Shown here piece after piece: positions 24,972-35,321 of a stretch of 64,000 nucleotides of DNA. The first letter of the stretch is position 1; each line of letters begins with the position of its first letter. The DNA is from Photobacterium frigidiphilum. GTDB taxonomy: Bacteria > Pseudomonadota > Gammaproteobacteria > Enterobacterales > Vibrionaceae. The notes beneath the pieces were generated by a model. It was not told the origin of the DNA and did not search any database. It was given only the letters and a program-made list of their open reading frames with translations. The DNA lies in contig NZ_PYMJ01000002.1 in the NCBI RefSeq assembly GCF_003025615.1, forward strand, positions 1 through 64,000. Direction: 5' to 3'. The position numbers were made by a program, and so were the translations under genes.

Positions 24972-27128
24972 TTACTTCGCAGCATCTTCAGTTTGCTGAG
25001 CCTGAATCGCAGTTAGTGCTACTGTGTATACGATGTCGTCTACTAGTGCGCCACGAGAAAGGTCATTTACCGGCTTACGCATGCCCTGAAGCATAGGACC
25101 GATAGAAACTAGGTCAGCTGAACGCTGTACTGCTTTGTACGTCGTGTTACCAGTATTTAGGTCTGGGAATACGAATACTGTTGCTTTACCCGCTACAGGA
25201 GAATTAGGCGCTTTAGAAGCGGCTACATTTTCCATGATTGCAGCATCGTACTGTAGAGGACCATCGATGATTAGATCAGGACGTTTCTCTTGAGCAATGC
25301 GTGTCGCTTCACGTACTTTATCAACATCGGCACCCTTACCAGATGTACCAGTAGAGTATGAGATCATAGCAACGCGAGGTTCGATACCGAATGCTTTTGC
25401 AGAATCAGCAGATTGAATTGCGATTTCAGCAAGTTGTTCAGCATTTGGATCTGGGTTGATTGCACAGTCACCGTATACCAGTACTTGATCAGGCAGAAGC
25501 ATGAAGAATACTGAAGATACGATAGATGCATCTGGTGCTGTTTTGATGATTTGGAACGGAGGAACGATAGTGTTAGCTGTCGTGTGTACCGCACCAGAAA
25601 CAAGACCATCAACTTCATTGTTTTCTAGCATCATTGTGCCTAGGAAAACAGAATCTTGAAGTTTTTCACGTGCAACAACATCAGTCATGCCCTTCGCACC
25701 GCGAAGCTCAACAAGACGTTTAACGTAGTTTTCACGAACTGCTTCAGAGTCGATGATTGTAACGCCAGCACCTAGTGTAACGCCTTGCTGTTCAGCAACA
25801 CGCTTGATTTCTTCTGGATTACCAAGAAGAACACACTCAGCAATACCGCGTTCAGCACAGATTGCTGCTGCTTTAACGGTACGAGGTTCGTCACCTTCAG
25901 GAAGAACAACACGCTTAGCGGCTTTACGCGCTAACTCTGTTAATTCATAACGGAATGCTGGTGGGCTTAAACGACGCTCTTTAGCAGAACCTTCAGTTAA
26001 TGATTCAATCCACTGACCATCGATGTGGCTAGCCATGTATTCATTAACGAATTCTACACGCTCTTTATCGTCTGCTGGTACTTCAAGGCTGAAGCTCTGA
26101 AGATTCAGAGATGTCTGCCAAGTGTTACCCAGTGCAGTCATCACAGGTAAGCCTGTTGCGAATGCACGCTCACAAAGATCCATCACTGGCTTAGGTAGTT
26201 CATAGCCGCCAGTTAGAAGAAGTGCACCGATTTCAACGCCGTTCATTGCTGCAAGACATGCCGCAACGATAACGTCAGGACGGTCTGCAGAAGTCACTAG
26301 TAGTGAACCAGGACGGAAGTGCTCAACCATGTGCGGAATAGAACGTGCACAGAAAGTGATGCTCTTGATACGACGAGTTGCAATTTCACCTTCGTTGATG
26401 ATTTCAGCGTTAAGGTGCGCTGCAATATCTGTCGAACGTGTTGCAATTAGCTCTGAGCTCCATGGCGCACAACCAAGTACACGAATAGGGCTAGAGTTGT
26501 ATACTTGCATTACTTCAACGTTTAGCGGAATAGTTGTACCGTCTACATCGTCAAAGATTTCAGATAGATCAGGGCGAGTACGGCCTTCTGCATCTACAGG
26601 TGCGTTTAGTTTGTTAACAATAACGCCTGAGATTTGCTTGTTTTTAATGCCGCCGAAGTTAGAACATGCTACTTCGATACGCTCTTTTAGTTGTGCAGGG
26701 TTATCAGTACCGTGCGCAATAACGAATACGATTTCCGCACCCAGCGTTTTAGCAATTTCATAGTTAATCTGGTTCGCAAATGGGTGTTTGCGAGTAGGTA
26801 CAAGACCTTCGATTAATGCTACTTCAGATTGAGCTGTTGACGCTTTAAAACGCGCTACGATGTCTTCTAGTAGTACATCACTTTGGTCGTTACGAAGAAG
26901 CTCTTCGGCACGTGCCATTGTAAATGGTTCTGCAATTTCCATATCGCTGTTAGCACGGATGATCGTTGTAGTCAGATCCGGCTGCTTACCACCATGACGA
27001 GGCTGTGCGATAGGCTTAAAGAAAGAAACACGAACGCCTTTGCGTTCCATTGCACGTAAAACACCAAGGCTTACGCTTGTTAGACCAACACCAGCGCCAA
27101 CTGGGATGAGCATAATAGTACGGGACAC
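24972..27128 (-). CDS. pta: Phosphate acetyltransferase Pta
   Basis: This 718-residue long-form enzyme, E. coli length, converts acetyl-CoA and phosphate to acetyl phosphate. The N-terminal P-loop-like domain begins [18 protein letters not shown]; a DRTGG-like middle domain follows; the C-terminal catalytic domain (about 390-710) contains [31 protein letters not shown] and [17 protein letters not shown]. It is downstream of ackA on the same strand with a hairpin between. Together they form the acetate overflow and acetyl-phosphate node. Confidence 0.96.
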   Translation of the reverse strand: MSRTIMLIPVGAGVGLTSVSLGVLRAMERKGVRVSFFKPIAQPRHGGKQPDLTTTIIRANSDMEIAEPFTMARAEELLRNDQSDVLLEDIVARFKASTAQSEVALIEGLVPTRKHPFANQINYEIAKTLGAEIVFVIAHGTDNPAQLKERIEVACSNFGGIKNKQISGVIVNKLNAPVDAEGRTRPDLSEIFDDVDGTTIPLNVEVMQVYNSSPIRVLGCAPWSSELIATRSTDIAAHLNAEIINEGEIATRRIKSITFCARSIPHMVEHFRPGSLLVTSADRPDVIVAACLAAMNGVEIGALLLTGGYELPKPVMDLCERAFATGLPVMTALGNTWQTSLNLQSFSLEVPADDKERVEFVNEYMASHIDGQWIESLTEGSAKERRLSPPAFRYELTELARKAAKRVVLPEGDEPRTVKAAAICAERGIAECVLLGNPEEIKRVAEQQGVTLGAGVTIIDSEAVRENYVKRLVELRGAKGMTDVVAREKLQDSVFLGTMMLENNEVDGLVSGAVHTTANTIVPPFQIIKTAPDASIVSSVFFMLLPDQVLVYGDCAINPDPNAEQLAEIAIQSADSAKAFGIEPRVAMISYSTGTSGKGADVDKVREATRIAQEKRPDLIIDGPLQYDAAIMENVAASKAPNSPVAGKATVFVFPDLNTGNTTYKAVQRSADLVSIGPMLQGMRKPVNDLSRGALVDDIVYTVALTAIQAQQTEDAAK

Positions 27129-27249
27129 TATGAATTCCTCAAACTATTGAATAATACAGCGCTGTTCGATAACGATTCTAAAGGCAGGTCGATCTGCAAA
27201 TTAGAACAATTATGGAGCAACGCCACAACAAACAATTGTATTACACATG

Positions 27250-27278
27250 AAAAAACGGCCAGCCTAGGCCAGCCGTTA
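27250..27278 (-). terminator. Intercistronic terminator between ackA and pta
   Basis: The hairpin AACGGCTGGCC/GGCTGGCCGTT on the minus strand is followed by TTTTTT. It would partly uncouple pta expression from ackA. Confidence 0.7.
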
Positions 27279-27292
27279 TAATAATCGTTAGA

Positions 27293-28489
27293 TTAGATAG
27301 CAGCTAGACGCGCTGTATCTTCTGCGATAACTAGTTCTTCGTTAGTAGAAACTACCATTGCAGGTACACGGCTGTTTGCAGTCGTGATAACACCTTCTTT
27401 ACCGAAGCGTGCTTTAAGGTTTGCTTCAACGTCAACTTCAACACCTAGGATAGCAAGACGGTTAAGAACCATTTCGCGAATAGGAGCTGAGTTTTCACCG
27501 ATGCCGCCAGTGAAAGTGATTGCGTCTAGACGACCTTCTAGTGTTGCAGTGTAACCAGCAACGTACTTAGCTAGACGGTGACAGAATACATCCATTGCAC
27601 GTGTTGCTTCTTCTTTCTTGCCGTAGTTGTCTTCAACGAAACGACAGTCAGAAGTCACTTGAGTTAGACCTTGAAGGCCAGACTCTTTAGTTAGCATATT
27701 GTTGATTTTTTCAACAGAGTAACCAAGTGTGTCGTGTAGGTGGAAAATGATCGCAGGATCGATATCACCACAACGCGTACCCATTACTAGACCTTCAAGA
27801 GGAGTAAGACCCATAGATGTATCTACAGATTTACCGTTCTTGATTGCACAAACAGAAGCACCGTTACCTAGGTGACAGTTGATGATGTTTAGTTCATTTT
27901 CTGGCTTCTCTAGTAGCTCAGCTGTTACACGTGTGATAAACAGGTGAGAAGTACCGTGCATGCCGTAACGACGGATAGCGTGGTCTGTGTATAGGTTGTA
28001 CGGAAGTGCGTATAGGTACGCTTCTTCAGGCATAGTCTGGTGGAAAGCAGTATCGAATACAGCAACGTTTTTAAGTGCTGGGAATGCTTTCTGTGCCGCT
28101 TTAATACCGATGATGTGAGCAGGGTTATGAAGAGGTGCTAGTGCAGAACAATCTTCGATACCCTTAACTACTGTTTCATCGATAAGAACAGATTTAGTGA
28201 ATTTCTCACCACCGTGAACTACACGGTGACCGATAGCGGCTAGGTTAGCGGCAAGTTCTGGCTTAGAAGCAATGATGCTTTCTACCATAAATGCTAGTGC
28301 TTCTTCGTGAGCAGCACCATCGCCAAGTTGAGCTTCGTGCTTGCCATCAAGTTTCCACTTGATACGAGCTTCTGGAAGGTGCAGACATTCTGCAAGACCT
28401 GTTAGGTGTTCTTCACCTGAAACAGCGTCAACAATAGCGAATTTAAGAGATGAACTACCGCAGTTAAGAACTAGAACCAGCTTAGACAT
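27293..28489 (-). CDS. ackA: Acetate kinase AckA
   Basis: This 398-residue enzyme interconverts acetyl phosphate + ADP and acetate + ATP. Motifs are [12 protein letters not shown] at the N-terminus, [19 protein letters not shown] with [40 protein letters not shown] and FTGGIGENS. Standard length and full motif set. It precedes pta and is divergent from yfbV, as in enterics. Confidence 0.97.
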   Translation of the reverse strand: MSKLVLVLNCGSSSLKFAIVDAVSGEEHLTGLAECLHLPEARIKWKLDGKHEAQLGDGAAHEEALAFMVESIIASKPELAANLAAIGHRVVHGGEKFTKSVLIDETVVKGIEDCSALAPLHNPAHIIGIKAAQKAFPALKNVAVFDTAFHQTMPEEAYLYALPYNLYTDHAIRRYGMHGTSHLFITRVTAELLEKPENELNIINCHLGNGASVCAIKNGKSVDTSMGLTPLEGLVMGTRCGDIDPAIIFHLHDTLGYSVEKINNMLTKESGLQGLTQVTSDCRFVEDNYGKKEEATRAMDVFCHRLAKYVAGYTATLEGRLDAITFTGGIGENSAPIREMVLNRLAILGVEVDVEANLKARFGKEGVITTANSRVPAMVVSTNEELVIAEDTARLAAI

Positions 28490-28826
28490 GAGAGTGACTA
28501 CCTATAATCTGTCTGAAAGTTGATATTCGTGAGAATAAAAAAAGTACCCATAGCGTAGACGACTTTTGATACAGTCAGCCTAAATCGGGTTAAAATTGTG
28601 CACTATCCGTAGGGCTAGAATTGAGTAACCCGCAATCCTGGGTCATCCTTGATGGCTGCTTTAGGTTGCCTAAATGGTAATTACAGGCAACAATTAACTT
28701 AAAGCGTGCTTAGGATAGCCGATTGTTACCCAATATAACAAAAAGATTTTAGAAAAATTTAATTTGAATCAAGTTTGTTACTACTTTATTTTAATAATTA
28801 TGGTTTTTTTTGATGGTTGGTGCTTT
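28490..28826. other. Divergent promoter region ackA / yfbV
   Basis: These 337 bases separate the ackA and yfbV starts. They contain direct and inverted short repeats (CCTGGGT, GGTTGCC...GGCAACA) but no site I can name. No ORF is supported; the upstream in-frame ATG of yfbV at 28764 is not conserved in the family. Confidence 0.4.
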
Positions 28827-29276
28827 ATGACTCAACGAACGGTTTGGCAACACTTCCAAAATGGTCAGCAGTACATGGCAACATGGCCTATGCGCAAAGA
28901 GCTAGCAGCCATATTCCCAGAACAGCGCTACATTAAAGCGACAAAATTCGCGACTCGTGTTATGCCAGCCGTTGCAGTGATGAGTGTCTTAAGCCAAATG
29001 GCATTCAATAACTATGGCGCGTTACCACAAGCAATGACGGTGGCACTATTTGCATTGACCATGCCCTTGCAAGGTTTGTGGTGGTTGGGTAAGCGCAGTC
29101 GAACGACGTTGCCACCTTCATTAGCCATTTGGTATCGTGAAATTTATGAAAAGATCACCAGTGAAGGGCACGCAATGCAGCCGTTGAAAAAACAGCCTCG
29201 ATACCTTGAGTTGGCAGAAGTCTTGAATCGTGCATTTAAGCAACTGGATAAAACATCGTTAGAAAGGTGGTTTTAA
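28827..29276 (+). CDS. yfbV: UPF0208 membrane protein YfbV
   Basis: This 149-residue protein starts [21 protein letters not shown] and has two membrane segments (about 45-95, with [13 protein letters not shown]) and a C-terminal helix with [11 protein letters not shown], all as in E. coli YfbV. In E. coli loss of YfbV affects Ter macrodomain positioning. The position next to ackA is conserved. Confidence 0.9.
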   Translation: MTQRTVWQHFQNGQQYMATWPMRKELAAIFPEQRYIKATKFATRVMPAVAVMSVLSQMAFNNYGALPQAMTVALFALTMPLQGLWWLGKRSRTTLPPSLAIWYREIYEKITSEGHAMQPLKKQPRYLELAEVLNRAFKQLDKTSLERWF

Positions 29277-29333
29277 CGACAAATACGGTGTGATTCCGTG
29301 GACGTTGTGAAATTTTATCTACTATCTACTATC

Positions 29334-29360
29334 AGAAAGAAGAAAGAAGAAAGAAGAAAG
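29334..29360. repeat. Heptanucleotide microsatellite
   Basis: Nearly four tandem copies of AGAAAGA between yfbV and its terminator. Such tracts can vary in length by slippage, but this one is in non-coding DNA. Confidence 0.8.
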
Positions 29361-29362
29361 TA

Positions 29363-29387
29363 AAAAAGCCCTGAGTAAGGGCTTTTT
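29363..29387 (+). terminator. Terminator of yfbV
   Basis: The stem AAAAGCCCT/AGGGCTTTT has a short loop and terminal T residues, just after the AGAAAGA repeats. Confidence 0.85.
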
Positions 29388-29510
29388 AGTTCAGGTCAGT
29401 CATATTCTGCGCCGCAAGACGATAGTGAATTGATCAAACTATCGTAAAGCCCTACCCAGTACTGCCTTCAATACTAATGTTAACAGTGAAACTATTAACA
29501 GCGAAAATGT

Positions 29511-29822
29511 TTATTCGTCTTCAAATAAGCCGTCTAGTGGCTTTTTAGTACGAATGCCATCTTTAACTAAAATCTCAAGATAGAATGAAGTCAGTTCTAA
29601 TTTCTCTGCTTCATCGATGCACTTGTTGATTTCTTTAAGGTGGATTACTTTTGCTTCTTGTTCGGTGTGACCAAACTTACAATCAAAATCCCAAAAATCG
29701 ACACCAGAAGGAAGCTGCTTATTGCGCTCTCTTTTGATGTACTTTTTCACTTCACTTTTAACTGATTCAACGATTCTTGGCACAGCTTTTTTTGGGTGAG
29801 TTAAAGCAAATGTTTTTTTCAT
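29511..29822 (-). CDS. DUF6172 family small protein
   Basis: This 103-residue basic protein starts MKKTFALTHPKKA and contains VKKYIKRERNKQLPSGVDFWDFDCKFG, the signature I associate with DUF6172, then a conserved ELTSFYLEILVK strand. No signal or membrane segment. Function unknown. Single gene with about 300 bases of non-coding DNA on each side. Confidence 0.75.
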   Translation of the reverse strand: MKKTFALTHPKKAVPRIVESVKSEVKKYIKRERNKQLPSGVDFWDFDCKFGHTEQEAKVIHLKEINKCIDEAEKLELTSFYLEILVKDGIRTKKPLDGLFEDE

Positions 29823-30120
29823 TGTTTTCCTAAATCTAAATAAGGGCTCAGAAAAGATAGAGCGCTAGGCATATTTTACTTCAATTCTACAACAGTAGCG
29901 ACGGTGAAGTGGTATTTCAATTGATTCTAGGCTTTTTATGCGAATAGCAATAACAGATAACTCTTTCATTTTTCATTGTTAATAAACATTTTTTGATTTT
30001 TTAGAATGCAGTAGAAGAGGGGAGTAATGAGTAATTTGAGCGAGGCATGATATCAAACGTGACAGTTTAAAGCGTTGAGATAACCCCGCCGCCACACAGG
30101 GTTATGTTCGTTGAATTTAA
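29823..30120. other. Intergenic region before the ABC importer operon end
   Basis: AT-rich DNA holding the DUF6172 promoter and, at 30079-30105, a small hairpin (ATAACCC/GGGTTAT) that may end the ABC operon transcript. No gene is seen. Confidence 0.4.
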
Positions 30121-30915
30121 TTAACTCAGTAAAAGGCTGTCATCTGCTAATTCTTCGCCCCGCACTTTGCTGAACATTTCAAGTAGCTGTTTCACGTCCA
30201 TGCTTTCTCGTTCTTGACCTTTAACATCTAAAACGATTTTACCTTGGTGAAGCATGACTGTGCGATCACCGTGCGCGAGGGCATCTTTCATTGAGTGCGT
30301 TACCATCATTACGGTAAGATCGAACTCTTTCACCACTTTAGTTGTAAGGGCGAGGACAAAAGCGGCCATTCTTGGATCCAGAGCTGCAGTGTGTTCATCA
30401 AGTAATAACAGCTTACTGTCGGCCAATGTGGCCATAACTAAACTTACAGCTTGGCGCTGACCACCTGAAAGTAAGCCAATACTGTCACCTAAGCGATCTT
30501 CTAAACCTAAACCAAGAATACTGATACGTTCTTGAAATAGTTTACGGCGGTTTGCTGATAGCGCCATTTTCCAACTGCGTTGGCTGCCGCGTTTATAGGC
30601 TAATGCCATATTTTCTTCAATCGTTAAAGAAGCACAAGTGCCAGCTAAGGGATCTTGAAATACACGTGCGGCATATTGCGCACGTTGGTGTACAGACTTA
30701 TCCGTCACATCAATATTATCAATTAATACCTGCCCATCGCTCATCGGGGTTTCACCACTGACTGCGCCCAGCAATGTCGATTTCCCTGCGCCATTTGAGC
30801 CAATCACAGTAACAAATTGCTTTTCAGGCACCACTAAATCAATGCCACGAAGTGCTTGGTTTTCTAAAATAGTCCCTTCGTTGAAGGTAACGCGAATATC
30901 ATTTAATTCAATCAT
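30121..30915 (-). CDS. ABC importer ATP-binding protein
   Basis: This 264-residue ATPase has Walker A GSNGAGKSTLL, signature LLSGGQRQAV, Walker B LLLLDEHTAAL and H-loop MVTHSM. The DEH in place of DEP is typical of ATPases paired with the PF04392-type binding proteins. It is the last gene of a three-gene operon (binding protein, permease, ATPase), 15 bases after the permease. Confidence 0.88.
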   Translation of the reverse strand: MIELNDIRVTFNEGTILENQALRGIDLVVPEKQFVTVIGSNGAGKSTLLGAVSGETPMSDGQVLIDNIDVTDKSVHQRAQYAARVFQDPLAGTCASLTIEENMALAYKRGSQRSWKMALSANRRKLFQERISILGLGLEDRLGDSIGLLSGGQRQAVSLVMATLADSKLLLLDEHTAALDPRMAAFVLALTTKVVKEFDLTVMMVTHSMKDALAHGDRTVMLHQGKIVLDVKGQERESMDVKQLLEMFSKVRGEELADDSLLLS

Positions 30916-30930
30916 TTTTAGCTTTACCTC

Positions 30931-31857
30931 CTAGGCGAGTTTTTTAGTGGCTGTTACGCGTTTCTTTTTGCGATTAAAGCTGTTTTTCATTCGAGGTGCA
31001 ATTAAGGCAACCGCAACAAGAACAGCGGTGATCAAATTAAGATCGGAAGCTTTAAGCCCAAACATACCTGAACTTAATGCAAAAGCGACTGCGAGACGGT
31101 ATAGCACTGAGCCGACAATAACTGCGACGACGGCAACCCATATTTTTCTACCTGGGATAAGGGTTTGTCCCAAGATAACCGCAGCAAGGCCGACCACAAT
31201 GGTACCAACCCCCGAGGTGACATCAGCAAAGCTGTTTGTTTGGGCGAAAAGAGCACCAGAAAAACCGACAAACCCATTTGAAAGCGCAAGGCCAAGGTAG
31301 GTATATAACGCAGTGTTGCCGCCTTGTGCACTTACCATGCGGCTATTCACGCCCGTTGCACGTAAACCCAAGCCAAAATCACTGGCTAACAAACGAATGA
31401 TGAACCAAGCACTGAAGACCACAAGCAGAGCAACAACCAGTAAACGAATTAAATTAGAATCAAAACCGTAATCCATCGCAAAGTTTTCGAACGGGGTCAA
31501 AATAGTTTCTTCCCCTAAAAGAGCGAGATTAGGGCGGCCCATAATGCGGATATTGATAGAGAAAGCGGCAATCATGGTCAGAATACTGGCCAATAAATGC
31601 AAAATATTGCAGCGAATGGCTAAAAAACCAGTTACTAAACCACAAGCACCACCGGCAAAGATTGCCAGTAATGTGGCTATCCATGGGTTAATGCCAGCCA
31701 CGATCGCGGTAGCAGCGACTGCAGCGCCCATTGGGAAACTGCCATCGACGGTTAAATCGGGAAAATCTAAAACGCGAAAAGTCAGGTAAACCCCAAGCGC
31801 AACCAATCCATACACTAATCCAATTTCTAGCGTACCGATGAAGGCAAAGAAAGACAT
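30931..31857 (-). CDS. ABC importer permease (BPD_transp_2 type)
   Basis: This 308-residue permease has about eight hydrophobic segments and the pattern YGLVALGVYLTFRVLDFPDLTVDGSF at the start, which places it with the branched-chain amino acid/sugar type permeases found beside PF04392 binding proteins. AGGAGTG precedes the ATG. The basic C-terminus (KNSFNRKKKRV) faces the cytoplasm. Homologous systems take up aromatic or other hydrophobic amino acids; the substrate here is inferred only loosely. Confidence 0.87.
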   Translation of the reverse strand: MSFFAFIGTLEIGLVYGLVALGVYLTFRVLDFPDLTVDGSFPMGAAVAATAIVAGINPWIATLLAIFAGGACGLVTGFLAIRCNILHLLASILTMIAAFSINIRIMGRPNLALLGEETILTPFENFAMDYGFDSNLIRLLVVALLVVFSAWFIIRLLASDFGLGLRATGVNSRMVSAQGGNTALYTYLGLALSNGFVGFSGALFAQTNSFADVTSGVGTIVVGLAAVILGQTLIPGRKIWVAVVAVIVGSVLYRLAVAFALSSGMFGLKASDLNLITAVLVAVALIAPRMKNSFNRKKKRVTATKKLA

Positions 31858-31884
31858 CTATAACACTCCTTGTCTTATATGAAA

Positions 31885-31910
31885 GAGGCAAGAGTTATGG
31901 CTCTTGCCTC
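31885..31910 (-). promoter_or_regulatory. Hairpin between binding-protein and permease genes
   Basis: A perfect 10-bp stem GAGGCAAGAG/CTCTTGCCTC with a six-base loop, in the 67-base gap after the binding-protein stop. In ABC importers such hairpins protect the upstream mRNA or attenuate, giving more binding protein than permease. Confidence 0.7.
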
Positions 31911-31924
31911 TTGCCATTTGAAAC

Positions 31925-32893
31925 TTATTTTTCGATTGAGGTTGCGCGTGCTAATACTGCAGCAGGGAAAGTGATCCCTAATTTCTTGGCCGCTTTTTGG
32001 TTTAAGGCTAGATCTGACCCTTTAGCAACATGAACCGGTAAATCAGCGACTTTCGTGCCTTTAAGTAGCGCATCAACATAGTCTGCTGTTTGAATACCCA
32101 CTTGGTAATAGTCAAAGCCTAATGCGGCCAGTGCGCCATTTTTAATGTAAGTAGTGGATGCGCCAATAATCGGTTTGTTGGCTTGGTTTGCTGCGTTTAC
32201 TAGCCCATCAATCGCACTGGCAACTGTGTTATCTGTCGGGGCGTAAATAACATCCACTTTTGATGCGATGATTTGCGCTGCTGATTGAACATCAGCACTT
32301 TTAAGCGCTGTGCCTTCTACGACTTCAATACCTTTTGCTTTTGCGGCTTCATGTAGTAATTCAACTAACGCAACAGCATTGGATTCACCTGGGTTAAAGA
32401 CCACCCCGATACTTTTCAGATTTGGAATGATTTCTTGCATTAGCTCAACATGCTGAGCCACGGGTGATAAGTCAGAAAGCCCTGTTACATTACCGTTGGG
32501 TTTTTCCATGTTTTTAACAAGTTTTGCGCCAACAGGATCAGTAACAGCAGTAAATACAACGGGAATAGAACGAGTAGAAGCGGCAAGGGCTTGTGCGGTA
32601 GGTGTTGCAATACCGACTAAGACATCTGGTTGTTCACCGACAAATTGTTTGGCTATTTGAACTGCAATGGCAGGATTACCCTGTGCTGTCTGATAAGTGA
32701 ATTCAAGGTTTTCACCTTCGACGTATCCTTTTGCTTTTAAACCATCAAGTAAACCTTGGCGTGCAGCATCAAGAGCGGGGTGTTCAACGATTTGTGATAC
32801 TGCGACTTTGGCAACTTCCGCGAAGACAGATGCGGATGATAGTGCGAATGATGCCGCTATACCGGCCGCGATAAGTAGTTTTTTACCCTTCAT
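31925..32893 (-). CDS. ABC importer substrate-binding protein (PF04392 type, TrpX-like)
   Basis: This 322-residue periplasmic protein has a signal peptide cleaved near VFA|EVA. It shows the fold pattern VAVSQIVEHPALDAARQG, ATPTAQALAAST, IPVVFTAVTDPVGAKLV and VTGLSD, characteristic of ABC_sub_bind proteins. Streptococcal relatives (TrpX) bind tryptophan, so an aromatic amino acid is a plausible ligand. GGAGCTTGCA precedes the ATG. It is the first gene of the operon. Confidence 0.88.
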   Translation of the reverse strand: MKGKKLLIAAGIAASFALSSASVFAEVAKVAVSQIVEHPALDAARQGLLDGLKAKGYVEGENLEFTYQTAQGNPAIAVQIAKQFVGEQPDVLVGIATPTAQALAASTRSIPVVFTAVTDPVGAKLVKNMEKPNGNVTGLSDLSPVAQHVELMQEIIPNLKSIGVVFNPGESNAVALVELLHEAAKAKGIEVVEGTALKSADVQSAAQIIASKVDVIYAPTDNTVASAIDGLVNAANQANKPIIGASTTYIKNGALAALGFDYYQVGIQTADYVDALLKGTKVADLPVHVAKGSDLALNQKAAKKLGITFPAAVLARATSIEK

Positions 32894-33326
32894 TGCAAGC
32901 TCCTTGCTTTATTATTTTATCCAGTTAGAGAACAGTCTGTAGTGGGAACTGTGATCTCATAGGATAATGTTTTAGCGCAAAGAGAAAAGAAAGAACATCT
33001 AATTTTTAACAAACTTGAAACATTATATCTATCTAATGTGTGGTTTATTTATGAAATGGTGGCGGATTGATTTGAATCTCTTGGGTTAGTAGTGTTTAAA
33101 CGCTGTGTTTTGAGTATCAATCTGGTTGATTATTCTTAATTGGAATTATTGATAATATTGATCTTAACTGATTTATTTTTCACGTTGAAAAACTCAAAGC
33201 CTATTCAGCTTCAGGAAAGGTCGTTGCAGGATAATGAGCTAGTAAAAGGGATATATAGCTGTATCTCTCCTAAGTCCTCCACCAGCTGGCCGCCGATGGG
33301 GGACTACTCTTTTCTGGCTATTCGTT
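32894..33326. other. Intergenic region between the ABC operon promoter and the ChaN-type gene
   Basis: 433 bases with the ABC operon promoter at the left. A weak frame at 33140-33403 runs into the ChaN-type gene from the opposite strand and shows no protein-like features. No other signal was recognised. Confidence 0.4.
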
Positions 33327-34292
33327 TTATTTGGTATAACACTTCAATTCTTTATTTCTGCCTGAAATACCTTTCATTGCAGCCATCATTTTATCTTTAC
33401 TGACATAACCTTTGGGCAGTGGCATTACATTGACTCTATAATCAGGTGCATCCTCTGCGATATTCGATTGCTCAGTGACAGGGGTAACCATAACGACATT
33501 AAGTTCTGGGTTACGTGCCTTAATGCGTGATGCTGTACCTAGTCCTTCAGCAACATGGAAGCGGCCTGCAACATGGATAATTTGTTTGCCAGGATGCTTC
33601 GCTAAATAATTCACCATACTTTCTGCCATGGTGTCATCCCAAGCGGTTTGGGCGGCAAACTGGCGTTGCGTTTTTGCTTCATCACCATGGTGCATCGATG
33701 CTTTGAATTTCGCTTGGTAAGCATCGGTTGTTAGTGTTAAATCATCAGCTACCCACTTACGTTCGTTACTCGGCAGGCGATCAAGATAATCAGCGCCTTC
33801 TCGCCCAATACAGCGAACAATAGGCTTAGGCGCATTCGCGGCAATCACATCTAAACCATTTTGCTTTGCCAATTCCACTAAAGGGCGGTAGTCGCTGATG
33901 TAGTTAGGCCAAGCATTACCTTCTTTTATTAGCGTTTTTTCGCCAACTTCTCCCGCTAAATATTGATCAAGCAAAGGTTGCTTGTCGCGGGTAAATTGTT
34001 CCATCGATAAAGCCATATTGGGGTTTTGACGATAAAGCTCAGCAAACAGTTGGGCTTGCATTAAATGCGCCCCCGGATGCCCATGCCATTCACCTACCAG
34101 TACGATATCGGCATCGCTAATCGCGAGGGCAAGCTTTGATAGGCTGAGCGTAGTGCCTTGTGGGGAGGTAATTGTGTAATCATACATTGTGGGTGGTAAG
34201 GGTTGCGTAGCCGTTGTATTTACAGGTAATTCAGATTGTGTTGCACAGCCCATAAGCATGCCGGTTAGCCCAAGAGAGAACCACTTTTTCAT
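33327..34292 (-). CDS. ChaN/PhuW-type (Tiki superfamily) lipoprotein
   Basis: This 321-residue protein has a lipoprotein signal ending in LMGC. The core DADIVLVGEWHGHPGAHLMQAQL with EWHGHP, LSMEQFTRD, and the C-terminal KQIIHVAGRFHVAEGLGTASRI carry the Glu/His motifs of the haem-binding-uptake (ChaN-like) family. Campylobacter ChaN binds haem and is iron-regulated. A palindromic AT-rich element lies about 150 bases upstream, which would fit iron control. Confidence 0.85.
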   Translation of the reverse strand: MKKWFSLGLTGMLMGCATQSELPVNTTATQPLPPTMYDYTITSPQGTTLSLSKLALAISDADIVLVGEWHGHPGAHLMQAQLFAELYRQNPNMALSMEQFTRDKQPLLDQYLAGEVGEKTLIKEGNAWPNYISDYRPLVELAKQNGLDVIAANAPKPIVRCIGREGADYLDRLPSNERKWVADDLTLTTDAYQAKFKASMHHGDEAKTQRQFAAQTAWDDTMAESMVNYLAKHPGKQIIHVAGRFHVAEGLGTASRIKARNPELNVVMVTPVTEQSNIAEDAPDYRVNVMPLPKGYVSKDKMMAAMKGISGRNKELKCYTK

Positions 34293-34445
34293 TTAAATAT
34301 CACACCTTAAAAAATAACGTACATGCGAAGATGTGCATGCCAAAGTCGAAATACACAGTATGAATACCTATTTTATTCATGATGGGATCAAACCTCATGC
34401 AATAGGTATAACTGTAGACGGTGTGTGATAGTAAAGGAGGTGAGA

Positions 34446-34473
34446 TTGATTATCAAATGCAATTGATAATCAA
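34446..34473. promoter_or_regulatory. Perfect palindrome upstream of the ChaN-type gene, possible Fur site
   Basis: TTGATTATCAA and TTGATAATCAA are exact inverted repeats separated by ATGCAA. Each arm contains a TGATnATCA core like half of a Fur box. It lies about 155 bases before the ChaN-type start and just after the rlmA stop, so a terminator-like role is also possible, but it lacks GC pairs. Confidence 0.4.
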
Positions 34474-34505
34474 TACCCAGAGATTAAAGGAAAAGAAGAG
34501 AGTTG

Positions 34506-35321
34506 TTATTGGCGACGATAAACGCGGATTGAAAAGTCGGCTTCACAGAGTAAATCAACCGCCGTTTTTAGTTGTTCCCATACTGCATCTGATGTTTTCC
34601 ATGCGAAAGGTGTCATTTGCATTAAGGCTGTTGCCTCTTCACCGTTCAGCGTCATGTCGTAATGTAATTGCTGATCAGTGACTAAATCGAAGCCTTCTAT
34701 GACTTCTGGTTCCATATCGTGTAAATGTACACCGTTATAAATTAACTCTTTTAACTGGTATAGGTGACGCGCAGCAGGCGAAACAGTCACTAAAATACCG
34801 TCTTTTTTAACTGCACGTTGTAACTCTTCATCTTTACAAGGTGCGTAAATACGCACGATACCGTCAAGATATGCATCGGAGTAGGGTAAACGATGGCTCG
34901 ACGCGACACAGAAGTGGCAGTTTTTGTAGCGTTTGGCTGCATAGCGAACAGCTACTTTAGATATGTCTAATCCATGTACGCTTAATTCAGGGTGCTTAGC
35001 CTGTAATTGGGCAAATTCGGATGTGTAATACCCCTCTCCACAACCAATATCTAATAATTGTTGCGCGTTCTCTGGCAAGTGCTCATCCAAATGCTTGATC
35101 ACAGCCTCGCGCAATGGGTGGTAGTGGTTGGTATTTAAAAACAAACGTCGTGCTTGCATCATTTCTTGGTTATCACCAGGGTTCTTTGAACCTTTATGCT
35201 GAACGGGCATTAAATTCACATAGCCTTCTTTGGCTAGATCGAACTGATGATTATTCTCGCAGCGCCAGTATTGAGTATGGTTGACTAAAGCTGAGTGACA
35301 CAAAGGGCATTGATAAGACAT
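34506..35321 (-). CDS. rlmA: 23S rRNA (guanine-N1)-methyltransferase RlmA
   Basis: This 271-residue protein has an N-terminal zinc finger CPLCHS...CENNH, then FDLAKEGYVNLMPVQHKGS (family signature), SAM motif LLDIGCGEGYYTSEF and IRIYAPCKDEEL. It methylates G745 of 23S rRNA. I take the ATG at 35321 (MSYQCPLC), which matches the E. coli start; the upstream ATG at 35354 would add 11 residues. Confidence 0.92.
   Translation of the reverse strand: MSYQCPLCHSALVNHTQYWRCENNHQFDLAKEGYVNLMPVQHKGSKNPGDNQEMMQARRLFLNTNHYHPLREAVIKHLDEHLPENAQQLLDIGCGEGYYTSEFAQLQAKHPELSVHGLDISKVAVRYAAKRYKNCHFCVASSHRLPYSDAYLDGIVRIYAPCKDEELQRAVKKDGILVTVSPAARHLYQLKELIYNGVHLHDMEPEVIEGFDLVTDQQLHYDMTLNGEEATALMQMTPFAWKTSDAVWEQLKTAVDLLCEADFSIRVYRRQ

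Noticed and set aside
33140..33403. An 87-codon plus-strand frame before the ChaN-type gene
   Set aside because: Half of it is antisense to the ChaN-type gene, no ribosome site is evident, and the residues show no protein-like pattern.
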